Virus record (IMG/VR): IMGVR_UViG_3300048446_000115
Span: 1-32,523 of that record
Source of the DNA: a virus
DNA length: 32,523 nt
Strand: one strand, 5' to 3'
Of the stretch, positions 1 to 7,829 are shown piece by piece. Numbering within the stretch: the first letter of the stretch is position 1; each line of letters begins with the position of its first letter. Below the pieces are notes generated by a model. The model did no database searches. It was not told the DNA's origin and was given only the letters and a program-made list of their open reading frames with translations. The translations under genes and the position numbers were made by a program.

Positions 1-1
1 A

Positions 2-43
2 GAACAAAAGACACCTACTACATCAACTGGCGTCCCTTGGTAG
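2..43 (+). CDS. 3' end of an upstream gene (frame uncertain)
   Basis: The window opens inside a gene. In frame 2 the last residues read EQKTPTTSTGVPW and stop with TAG at 41-43, directly before a promoter. In frame 1 an alternative tail, ...DTYYINWRPLVVDKLLK..., runs on to TAA at 85-87 and would cover the promoter. Both are open and neither can be confirmed without the upstream sequence. Given the downstream late genes, the missing gene is probably a tail or other virion gene; that is inference only. Confidence 0.3.
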   Translation, partial: EQKTPTTSTGVPW

Positions 44-72
44 TTGACAAACTACTAAAAATATGCTATAAT
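44..72 (+). promoter_or_regulatory. consensus sigma70 promoter with extended -10
   Basis: TTGACA at 44-49, a 17-bp spacer, then TATAAT at 67-72, preceded by TGC at 64-66, which forms an extended -10. Both hexamers match the Escherichia coli sigma70 consensus exactly and the spacing is ideal. It lies 19 bp upstream of the ATG at 91 and points into the late gene block. The 11-mer TATGCTATAAT recurs at the leftward promoter near 28146. A host RNA polymerase promoter inside the late region suggests that this phage does not rely only on its own polymerase. Confidence 0.82.
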
Positions 73-90
73 ATTTTAAAGGAGTAAACA

Positions 91-249
91 ATGGATATAG
101 TTACTATTATTAATACTGTTACAACTATTGTTACAGTAGCTTCTATTATTGCAGCTTCAACACCTACTCCTAAAGATGATGAGTGGATTGCAAAGCTTTA
201 TAAGTTTATTGACTTACTAGCCATTAATATTGGCAAAGCTAAACAGTAG
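91..249 (+). CDS. small single-TM membrane protein (52 aa)
   Basis: An ATG at 91 is preceded by a strong ribosome binding site (AAAGGAG at 78-84). The 52-aa product has an N-terminal hydrophobic segment of about 20 residues (IVTIINTVTTIVTVASIIAA), then a soluble tail STPTPKDDEWIAKLYKFIDL and a C-terminal LAINIGKAKQ. I recall the TPTPKDD...NIGKAK pattern from small proteins of many marine phages. Function is unknown; a pinholin-like or other membrane role is possible. It is the first gene after the consensus promoter and lies 14 nt before the next gene. Confidence 0.75.
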   Translation: MDIVTIINTVTTIVTVASIIAASTPTPKDDEWIAKLYKFIDLLAINIGKAKQ

Positions 250-263
250 AGGTGAAGATTAGC

Positions 264-485
264 ATGGCTGTTAAAAGTGAAATGGAAATAGCTCTAGAAG
301 CTTTAGATCGTATCGCACAGCATGAAAAAGAATGTGGTGAGCGTTGGGCTGAAGCTGTAGTAGAGCTTAGAGAACTCCGTAAGGTTACTGACAGTCATGC
401 TGCTCGTTGGGAAAAGGTTGCTTGGCTTGTTATTACGGTTGTCGTAACTGGTGCGGCTTCTGTTGTTGTGGCTAACTTAGGGTAG
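264..485 (+). CDS. small coiled-coil protein with C-terminal TM (73 aa)
   Basis: I chose the ATG at 264 because GAGGTG at 249-254 lies at proper spacing; a GTG at 252 is in frame but sits in that ribosome binding site. Residues 1-50 are charged and predicted helical (HEKECGERWAEAVVELRELRK), and residues 52-72 form one membrane helix (VAWLVITVVVTGAASVVVANL). This tail-anchored coiled-coil layout is common for small phage proteins encoded near lysis or ejection genes. It could be a spanin-like or holin-accessory protein, but no lipobox or signal peptide is visible. Function is unknown. Confidence 0.72.
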   Translation: MAVKSEMEIALEALDRIAQHEKECGERWAEAVVELRELRKVTDSHAARWEKVAWLVITVVVTGAASVVVANLG

Positions 486-487
486 AA

Positions 488-3436
488 ATGAGTAAGAAAA
501 GATCGAATAGAAATAATAAAAAGGTCTTGAAGGCACTTCGACAGAAGAGGGCTAATGGTGGGCGTTTAAATAGACGTACTGGTGGCCCTAGTGAAGAAGA
601 TATTGAACGCATGATAGCTGAACAAGCAGCACAAGCTCAACAACAGACCCCAGAGCCTGTAATGTCAGATGTCACAGGATCTGCGGAACTATCTCAATCT
701 AACACTACATCTACAGATCTTTCTTTTTATTCTGAAGGTGATCCAAAACCTGAACGATCTGATTATAGCTCTGGTAGTACACGAAAGCAGAACTCAGAAT
801 ATAAAGCAGATTTAGAATCTTGGCAGTCTAGACAAAATAATTCAGCACAATCACGTCCTGAATATGAAGAAGATTTTAATTTTTCTGTCCCAGATGGTGA
901 TACAGATGAAAATGGAGATGACATGGCAGACGAACCTACACCCGGAGAAATAAAACGTGATCGTCTAGCTGACACTGCTAAACGTACAGAACAAATAGCT
1001 ACTGGTGATCCTAATGCACCAAAACCTCCTATGGCTGATGTTGCAGAAACAGATTCTAGTATAAGAACGCCTGAAAGTGATATTGAAACAATAACTGATC
1101 GTAAAGCTACAAAAAAACCTGATGATATTGAAGCTGCTAAAATTACTGCTACAACAGTATCTACTACTGCTCAAGGAACGGCTCCTACTAAATTTGACGC
1201 TTCTACTTATACTGCTGATACTGTTGGAGATCTAGGAGCTACACAAGCTGCACAGGGAACAGTGACTAAGGAAGCAACAGCAACTGATGCAACTATGACT
1301 GCACCTGCTGTAGCTGCTGAGAGAGATGATGCACAAGAACAAAAAGCTTTAGCAGAAGAGCAAGACTTTACCATATCTGATGGTGCTTACGTAGATAAGG
1401 TAACAGGTAAAACTACTGAAGTAGCTCCTACACGCGAAGCAGAGGCTAAACAACGTGAAGCCATTACAGGTAAGCCAGCAGAAGATGGTCAAGCTGCACA
1501 GATCATAGGCACTGTGGGCTATGAAGCTGCACAAAGACGTACAGTAAGAGGTGAAGCTGCAAAAGGCGCAGCAGCCTCTATGGTTGCAGAAGTAGGTGAA
1601 TTACCTCCAGAGATTACAGCAGCCATTGTAGAAGACCCTGCAACTGTTGAAGCGCAGATTGATGATCAGCCCGTAGAAGTACGTGCAGCCGTTGCAGCGT
1701 TGCCTACAGAAGCCTTGGTATCTTCTCAGATGGAAACGCTACTAGCAGGTATGGAGGATGGAAAGACTCCTGCATGGGCTAGACCAGCCGTTGCAGCTAT
1801 TGAGGCTAACCTAGCCAAAAGGGGCCTCTCAGCCTCCACAGTGGGCCGTGACGCACTCTTTAATGCAATCATACAAAGTGCCCTACCTATGGCTCAAAGC
1901 AACGCACAGGCCCTCCAGCAACGTGCAGCACAGAACCTAAGTAATGAGCAACAGGCAAGCCTTGCACAGTCTACACAAGACATGCAGCGACGTATGGCTA
2001 ATCTTTCTAATAGGCAGACAGCAGCTTCACAGACTGCACAGTATGCACAGCAGATGTCTACGTTACAAAGTCAATTTAGTCAACAGGCTGTACTTACTAC
2101 TGCACAACAGCAACAGCAAACTCGTGTACAGAACTTACAGAATCAACAACAAGCTGCTGTACTTAATGCACAGATGCAGCAGGCTTCTAATGCTCAGAAC
2201 TTAGGTAATGATCAACAAATGGAGTTGGCTAATCTACAGATAGCTGATGCTACTCAACGTGAAAACATGACTGCTCAGAATCAAGAGCGTCTTGCAGAGA
2301 TGCAGGTTGCAGCCGACTTTTTAGCAAAGAATGCAGCCTTTAAGCAACAGATGGAACTAGCTAATCTAAGTAACGATCAACAGATGAGGCTTGCAAATCT
2401 TTCTGCTTTGAATCAGGCAGGCGCACAGAATCTTAATGCAGCACAACAGACTGAACTAGCTAATCTCAATACTCTTATGCAAACTAATATGTTGCAAGCT
2501 AACCTTGCTCAACAGATGAATGTTGCACAGCTTAATGTTGATCAGCAACGTGCAGTACAGAATGCAGCCATGGTTGCTAATGTAGACTTAACTAAGTTTA
2601 ATGCTGCACAACAAGTAGAACTAGCAAATAGCAAGTTCATGCAGTCTATGACTATGGCAGACTTTAATGCTAATCAACAAGCAGCTATGCAAAATGCTAC
2701 AGCGATGGCTGCTATGGATATGCAAAACGCTGATGCACGTACTAAAGTATCTATTCAGAATGCTCAAAACTTCTTAGCTATGGATATGGCTAATCTTAAT
2801 AATAGACAACAGGCTAATGTTCTTGATCAGCAGTTAAAGCAGCAACGTCTGCTTTCAGATCAAGCTGCTTCTAATGCTGCGAAACAGTTTAATGCTGCAT
2901 CAGAGAATCAGGTCAATCAGTTTCAAGAGAGTCTTGCTGCCAATATGAGTCAGTTTAACGCAGCCCAATCAAATCAAATGGCGCAGTTTAATGCCTCTGA
3001 AACTAATAGAGCAGCAGCTATAAATGCAGGAAATCAACTAGAAGCTGATAAGATTAATGCAGATATTGCAGCTAAGATAAATACGTTTGACGCAGAGCTA
3101 CAGTATAGAACTGAACAATGGAATGCTGCTAATGCACAAGCTGTAGAGCAGTCTAATGTTGAATGGAGAAGAAAATCTAATACGATTAACACAGCAGCAC
3201 AAAATGCAGCCAATCAACAAAATGCTCAGTTTGCTTTTAATATGAGTACGCAAGCACAGGCTCAGTTATGGCAAGAACTTAGAGATCAAGCTACATTTGA
3301 TTTTCAATCTTCACAATCCGATATAGACCGTAAGGTTAATATTGTTAACGCTGCACTGGGTAATGAACGACTGCTGACAGACTCAGGATTAAAAACTGAG
3401 AAGAATAAAATATTTAGATTACTTGACCAAATATAG
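488..3436 (+). CDS. giant Gln/Asn-rich repeat virion protein (982 aa)
   Basis: Residues 1-35 are very basic (KKRSNRNNKKVLKALRQKR). About 40-300 look disordered, with acidic and Thr/Ala-rich stretches. About 300-470 are predicted helical. From about 475 to 960 the protein consists of degenerate repeats rich in N, Q, A, M and L with recurring cores such as QQMELANL, NAAQ, QMRLANL and QFNA. The pattern suggests a long helical fibre or coiled coil. Position directly ahead of the ejection-type proteins suggests a virion or internal structural protein; I cannot assign an exact role. The gene follows the previous stop by 2 nt. Residues near 246-254 (GDLGATQAA) resemble a motif in the next gene product. 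Confidence 0.82.
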   Translation: MSKKRSNRNNKKVLKALRQKRANGGRLNRRTGGPSEEDIERMIAEQAAQAQQQTPEPVMSDVTGSAELSQSNTTSTDLSFYSEGDPKPERSDYSSGSTRKQNSEYKADLESWQSRQNNSAQSRPEYEEDFNFSVPDGDTDENGDDMADEPTPGEIKRDRLADTAKRTEQIATGDPNAPKPPMADVAETDSSIRTPESDIETITDRKATKKPDDIEAAKITATTVSTTAQGTAPTKFDASTYTADTVGDLGATQAAQGTVTKEATATDATMTAPAVAAERDDAQEQKALAEEQDFTISDGAYVDKVTGKTTEVAPTREAEAKQREAITGKPAEDGQAAQIIGTVGYEAAQRRTVRGEAAKGAAASMVAEVGELPPEITAAIVEDPATVEAQIDDQPVEVRAAVAALPTEALVSSQMETLLAGMEDGKTPAWARPAVAAIEANLAKRGLSASTVGRDALFNAIIQSALPMAQSNAQALQQRAAQNLSNEQQASLAQSTQDMQRRMANLSNRQTAASQTAQYAQQMSTLQSQFSQQAVLTTAQQQQQTRVQNLQNQQQAAVLNAQMQQASNAQNLGNDQQMELANLQIADATQRENMTAQNQERLAEMQVAADFLAKNAAFKQQMELANLSNDQQMRLANLSALNQAGAQNLNAAQQTELANLNTLMQTNMLQANLAQQMNVAQLNVDQQRAVQNAAMVANVDLTKFNAAQQVELANSKFMQSMTMADFNANQQAAMQNATAMAAMDMQNADARTKVSIQNAQNFLAMDMANLNNRQQANVLDQQLKQQRLLSDQAASNAAKQFNAASENQVNQFQESLAANMSQFNAAQSNQMAQFNASETNRAAAINAGNQLEADKINADIAAKINTFDAELQYRTEQWNAANAQAVEQSNVEWRRKSNTINTAAQNAANQQNAQFAFNMSTQAQAQLWQELRDQATFDFQSSQSDIDRKVNIVNAALGNERLLTDSGLKTEKNKIFRLLDQI
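1915..3290 (+). repeat. degenerate Q/N/A-rich coding repeats
   Basis: Within the 982-aa gene the DNA is built from many diverged copies of short blocks coding for xNLxxQQQxELANL-like units about 15-25 residues apart (for example near 2219, 2350, 2383, 2450 and 2610), then QFNAAxxNQ units near 2885-2990. The bases follow the protein (CARCAR, AATGCW), so this is an amplified protein repeat and not a DNA satellite. It could vary in copy number by slippage or recombination between relatives. Confidence 0.7.
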
Positions 3437-3445
3437 GAAACAGCT

Positions 3446-4555
3446 ATGGGATTTTTTAGTAAAATTTGGAAAGGTGTAAAGAAGACCTTCAAAAAGATTG
3501 GCAAGGGTATTAAGAAAGCCTTTAAGTCTGTAGGTAAGTTCATGGGCAAAATTGGTATCTTAGGCAATATAGCTCTTGTCTTGTTAACAGGTGGCTTAGG
3601 TATAGGAGGGATGTTTGGCGCTTTTGGCGCTAAGTTAGGTGCTTTATCTACTACTATGAGTGGCCCTTTAGCGGCTATTATGAAGGGTGCTTCTTGGACT
3701 ATTGGAAAGGCTGTACAATTTGGTAATGCTATTGGTAGCGGATTCAAGACTTTAACAAAAGGTGTTACTGAGTTCTTTGGACAGACTGCTAAATATGTCG
3801 GTAACAAACTAAACATTACAAACATTCAAGGAGCGCCTACTAATCTGGGAGAGGTTTGGAGTAATACTTCTAAAGCAGTTTCTGATCAGTTTGAAGTTTT
3901 TAGAGGTGATGTAGGAGATTTATTTAATACTACTTCACCTACGTTGGAGGCTGGTAAAGCTGGTTTGTCCTATAGTGATTATCAAGAATACATGAGTAAA
4001 CCTCAGACTTTGGATGAGTTTAAAGAAGCTAAAGGACTCACACCTCAATTAGATTTTCAACAAACCCCTGTTGAGCCTGTATCGTTAGACTTGCCACAGC
4101 AATCAACGGGGCCAAGTCTGTCAGGGCCGATGAGTCCAGTAGATGTAGGAGCTACTCAAGCAGCAGAAGCTAGTAGGGGTTCTTTTATGGATTCTATTCT
4201 TAATCCAACTAAGCCGCTTGAAGAACAAACATTTGTAGAAAGGCTAACAACTCCTGCTAACTATGGTAATGCTCTTGCTACTGGAGTGACACAGATGCCA
4301 GCAGCACTTGCTACTCAGAGTCTTCTTGGGGCTGTTCAAGATGATTCTCTATATGATGTTGGTGCTACTGGTGGATATGCTCCTCAGTTCCAATCACAAG
4401 ATTATGGTGCTGTAGCTCAAGGTCTAACACCTATGCAAGATCCTGTATGGAGTCAACAGTTATTCGACTATGATGCATTTGCTCAACAGTTTGGTGGAGG
4501 CTATGGTGCCTATCAAACTTATGGTCAAAGACTTAGAAACTTTGGAGGTGGTTAA
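3446..4555 (+). CDS. virion protein with cationic amphipathic N-terminus and glycine-rich membrane segment (369 aa)
   Basis: Residues 1-38 form Lys/Phe amphipathic repeats (KIWKGVKKTFKKIGKGIKKAF) that look like a membrane-active peptide. They lead into a Gly/Ala/Leu hydrophobic stretch at about 39-70 (ALVLLTGGLGIGGMFGAF). The middle is hydrophilic and Pro-rich, and the C-terminus is Gly/Tyr/Gln-rich (QQFGGGYGAYQTYGQ...NFGGG). A motif DVGATQAA near residue 233 matches GDLGATQAA of the preceding protein. Position between the Q/N-rich protein and the ejection proteins suggests a role in genome entry through the envelope. Function is inferred from composition and context only. GGAGGTG near its 3' end serves as the ribosome binding site of the next gene. 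Confidence 0.8.
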   Translation: MGFFSKIWKGVKKTFKKIGKGIKKAFKSVGKFMGKIGILGNIALVLLTGGLGIGGMFGAFGAKLGALSTTMSGPLAAIMKGASWTIGKAVQFGNAIGSGFKTLTKGVTEFFGQTAKYVGNKLNITNIQGAPTNLGEVWSNTSKAVSDQFEVFRGDVGDLFNTTSPTLEAGKAGLSYSDYQEYMSKPQTLDEFKEAKGLTPQLDFQQTPVEPVSLDLPQQSTGPSLSGPMSPVDVGATQAAEASRGSFMDSILNPTKPLEEQTFVERLTTPANYGNALATGVTQMPAALATQSLLGAVQDDSLYDVGATGGYAPQFQSQDYGAVAQGLTPMQDPVWSQQLFDYDAFAQQFGGGYGAYQTYGQRLRNFGGG

Positions 4556-4557
4556 TC

Positions 4558-5076
4558 GTGGCTGAAGTGCAATATGACAATGATGAGATTGATCAGGTTT
4601 ATAGGGAGAAAGCAGGACAGTTAGCTCGTCCTGTTCCGGGAGAGTCTCTTACCAATGATCCTGAAAATCCTATGCCTTTTGAACAGGCTCCAGAGTACAC
4701 AGACCTTACTACGGCTTTAGAGTATTACTTTGCAACCTTTACAGAAGAAGGTACATACGAGAGCCTTCTAGAGACTATAGCTGGTGGTACTCCTATAATG
4801 GATATTGTACAGCTTATACTTTATCAAGGCTTTCAGGATGGTTTGTTTAATCCTGATCTGATGATGATGCTTGCAGAGCCTCTGGCTTATATGTTAGCTG
4901 CTTTCTGTGAGCAAGAAAATATTGAGTTTGTCATACAAGGTGATGATGAAGAGGATATGGAAGAAGAGCAAAGTCTGCCTATGATGAAACAAGCTTTAGG
5001 ACAGATACAAGAACCGTCACCTGAAGCAGTACCTGAACAAGTACAGTCGCTGCTATCAGCTAGAGGAGATCAGTAA
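4558..5076 (+). CDS. conserved acidic phage protein (172 aa)
   Basis: The start is GTG at 4558 (MAEVQYDNDE), with GGAGGTG at 4544-4550 lying in the end of the previous gene, so translation is probably coupled. The core at residues 50-120 is helical and hydrophobic (YYFATFTEEGTYESLLETI, DIVQLILYQGFQDGLFNPD, MMMLAEPLAYMLAAF). It is followed by a very acidic linker (GDDEEDMEEEQ) and a polar C-terminus. I do not recognise a named family. It is encoded among virion proteins and could be a chaperone or connector of the ejection proteins. The stop codon overlaps the next start (TAATG). Confidence 0.78.
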   Translation: MAEVQYDNDEIDQVYREKAGQLARPVPGESLTNDPENPMPFEQAPEYTDLTTALEYYFATFTEEGTYESLLETIAGGTPIMDIVQLILYQGFQDGLFNPDLMMMLAEPLAYMLAAFCEQENIEFVIQGDDEEDMEEEQSLPMMKQALGQIQEPSPEAVPEQVQSLLSARGDQ

Positions 5077-7829
5077 TGGTTACACTTGGAGAAGGGTATC
5101 GCGCACTAGGAGCAGGAATGTCAAGCTCTTATAGAAGCCGTGCTAAAGAACTTAAAGATCTTCAGCGTCAGCAACTTCTTATGGCTGCTTTGACTCCTGT
5201 TGCTCAAGGTGTAGGTCAATTTGCGACTGATCTTATTTCAGCGCCTTTTAAAGAGCCAGTAAAACAGTTTATGAACACTGCGGAAGGAAGACAACTAAGA
5301 ACTATTAAAGCTGCACGTAGAGCAGATCAACAGCGTGTTGCTGCAAGACAAAAAGTTATATCTGAATCTGGCCTTGATGATGAAAGTTTTATTCGGCAAG
5401 AAGTAGCAACCAATGTTGATGCACAGATGACGGCTGATTTAGGGGATGAATTCACTAACAACGGCTATTTATTTGCTAAAGAACGTTCTCAACGTATTAA
5501 TGACAACACAGCCGCAAGGTTAGCGTCTTGGCAGGATGCACAGAAAAAGGTAGCTACTGTGTACACTGATGATGAGTGGAGGGACATCATTAGTGAATAT
5601 AATCCAGAGCCTGCTAATTTAGGACAAGGACTGTGGCAAGGCGGTAAAAGACTTTTAGGCTTTGGTAAAAGTAGAGAAGAGTCTCGTAGGGATGCTTTTG
5701 ATGAAATTCTTACTTATTTTGAATTAGATCCTGCTAACTACTCTACACCAGAGTCAACTAAAAAGACACTGAATGAAATACGTTCAGGTATTGTACAAGG
5801 TGTGAGGCCGTTTAATCCACAAGAAATAGATCAACAGCTTCAAGGTGACTTTAAAAACAACATGGCATTTCAAAGCGTCCTGACGAGAAGAGAAAGGGCT
5901 AAAGCTGAGTATAAATATTTCTCTGAAAACCACTCTGATTTGTTTCTCAACGCTTATGATGAGGCTGGTCAAGATGTTCAAAAGGCGTTGCGTATTGTAG
6001 ATAAAACTCTTGCTAAGAACGCTGAGTTGCTTGATCCTACTGAAGCTTCTAATGTTGCTAGTTTTGTTAGAGACTATAGTGGAGATGAAATTTCAGCAGA
6101 GGTACAGATTAAGTTACGGGATTCTTTTTATAGAAGCATGTATCCTGAAACAGCTTTTGAGGATCTCAGTGATAAGCAAAAAGAAGATTATGCTACAACG
6201 GCTAAAGCCAGAATGGAATCTACTATAGCTACGGCTTATAGTTACGGTACTAGGGCGGCAGCTAGACAAATAGAAGAGTTAAAGAAAAGCAATCCTACAA
6301 TGTACGCTGAAAAGTTTGCGGGTACTGCTACTGCTGACACAAATAAGACACAGCTTGTTTTAAACAATATGCACAATCTTCTTGAAAACCACTTAGCTGA
6401 AATAGAGATAGTCACTAGTGAAAGGATGTTCTCTGCTGATGAAACTATGAGTATCTTCAGTGGTCAGTTGAGTATTCCTAAAGAAGGTCTTCCTTTTGAA
6501 GAACGTACCACGGTAGTAGCTGAACCTGCTGGAGGGGCTACTGCTACTGATCCTAATGCTACTGCTGTTCCTGTTGCTGCCCCTACAGACAAGGAGACAT
6601 TTGAACTCCCAAGAGGTGAAGCTATAGTAGCTCAGTATGAGGCAGGAGATACCGCACAAGCCTTTAAAACAATACGCTCTACTATTAAACAAGATATTAA
6701 AAATAGAAAGTTTTCTAGTGCAGAAGAAGCTGTTTCCTATGGATTACAGGCTTCTCAAGATATTGCTGATAGTTTTGGTCTTCCTAATCCTTTAACAACT
6801 GGTACGGGCAGACCCGCTGTTAAGAACTCTGTGTTTGCACAGGATGGCGATACTCAAGAGTTTTCTATTGAAGGCGGTTCTAAGTCTTTGCTAGGGAGAG
6901 ATGTAGATGTTAGAGACGCTACATACACACTATCGCTGGATGGTGGTCAAGTTAATGTGTCTATAAGTCAGCCGGGAGAAAGAAGTAAAAGACCTCTTAC
7001 TCTAGAAGAAATACCTGAAGGCAACATAAAAAATCATCTTACTTACCTAAAGATGACCTATCAAGGTAACATAGAAGAGTTGCAATCTCTAGGTGTAGAT
7101 GAGCCACAATCAAGAAGTTTGAGTGGTTTAAATGGCAGAGCTTTGGAGCTAAAGAAGATTAATAACGAACTTCTAGGCGCTATAGATCTTCCGGGGCTTG
7201 GTGACAGAGGTGATGTCATATCTTTTTTGACAGCTACACCCTACAACGAACCAGAGAAATCTGAATCTTTACTGAGCGATCCTACTGAAGAAGCTCCAGC
7301 AGTATCAGACTTTGAAGCTCCTGATGCTTCTACAGTAGAGCAGGTGGCTGCTGAAGTTTCTAAGTTGTTCAATGATGGAAAGGCTGCTACAGCGTTGCTT
7401 AGAGAGACTGCTATTCAAGAGTCTAATATGGGCCAGACAACTGGCACGTATGATATGGTTGATGACCCTAAGTTCGGTAGAGGCAGCTTTGGAGTAGGTC
7501 AGGTAGATGAACGAAACTTTGAAGATACAATGTCTCGTCTGCGAGGAGATAAAGGTCAACCTAGAAACCTTGTTAAATATGTACAGCGTTTCAAGGATGA
7601 ACTGGGTATTGACTTGACTGAAGTTGAATACGAAGATCTGGCTGATCCTAAATTAGGTTTAATCTTTACAAGGCTTCACTACTTGAAGAATCCAGACCCT
7701 GTTCCACCTACAGTACAGGGGCGCTCTAAGTATTGGAAGAAGTTTTATAACACCAGTGCAGGTGCTGGTACGGCTGCGGAGTACTTAGCTAATCAAGAAG
7801 CTTATGCTGATATATATGGGGATGATTAA
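5076..7829 (+). CDS. large virion/ejection protein with C-terminal lytic transglycosylase-like domain (917 aa)
   Basis: The ATG at 5076 overlaps the previous stop, with AGAGGAG just upstream. Most of the protein is helical and hydrophilic with no TM segment, as in ejected core proteins. An Ala/Thr/Pro linker (GGATATDPNATAVPVAAP) lies near residue 488. The last ~170 residues resemble a lysozyme/SLT-type fold: ALLRETAIQESNMG with Glu782 in the place of the catalytic acid, then GRGSFGVGQVDERNFEDT, the usual G-xx-Q-V segment after the catalytic Glu. In T7 the transglycosylase of gp16 is at the N-terminus; here it is C-terminal. It would open peptidoglycan during DNA entry. Enzyme activity is inferred from the motif. 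Confidence 0.82.
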   Translation: MVTLGEGYRALGAGMSSSYRSRAKELKDLQRQQLLMAALTPVAQGVGQFATDLISAPFKEPVKQFMNTAEGRQLRTIKAARRADQQRVAARQKVISESGLDDESFIRQEVATNVDAQMTADLGDEFTNNGYLFAKERSQRINDNTAARLASWQDAQKKVATVYTDDEWRDIISEYNPEPANLGQGLWQGGKRLLGFGKSREESRRDAFDEILTYFELDPANYSTPESTKKTLNEIRSGIVQGVRPFNPQEIDQQLQGDFKNNMAFQSVLTRRERAKAEYKYFSENHSDLFLNAYDEAGQDVQKALRIVDKTLAKNAELLDPTEASNVASFVRDYSGDEISAEVQIKLRDSFYRSMYPETAFEDLSDKQKEDYATTAKARMESTIATAYSYGTRAAARQIEELKKSNPTMYAEKFAGTATADTNKTQLVLNNMHNLLENHLAEIEIVTSERMFSADETMSIFSGQLSIPKEGLPFEERTTVVAEPAGGATATDPNATAVPVAAPTDKETFELPRGEAIVAQYEAGDTAQAFKTIRSTIKQDIKNRKFSSAEEAVSYGLQASQDIADSFGLPNPLTTGTGRPAVKNSVFAQDGDTQEFSIEGGSKSLLGRDVDVRDATYTLSLDGGQVNVSISQPGERSKRPLTLEEIPEGNIKNHLTYLKMTYQGNIEELQSLGVDEPQSRSLSGLNGRALELKKINNELLGAIDLPGLGDRGDVISFLTATPYNEPEKSESLLSDPTEEAPAVSDFEAPDASTVEQVAAEVSKLFNDGKAATALLRETAIQESNMGQTTGTYDMVDDPKFGRGSFGVGQVDERNFEDTMSRLRGDKGQPRNLVKYVQRFKDELGIDLTEVEYEDLADPKLGLIFTRLHYLKNPDPVPPTVQGRSKYWKKFYNTSAGAGTAAEYLANQEAYADIYGDD

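Noticed and set aside
1944-2204. Out-of-frame open frame inside the Q/N-rich gene
   Set aside because: Arises from CAG/CAA repeats read in another frame; composition (Leu/Arg/His) is typical of such shadows.
3304-3825. 173-aa antisense open frame opposite the 369-aa virion gene
   Set aside because: It is a shadow of Lys/Gly-rich codons on the other strand, has no ribosome site, and crosses the junction of two well supported genes.
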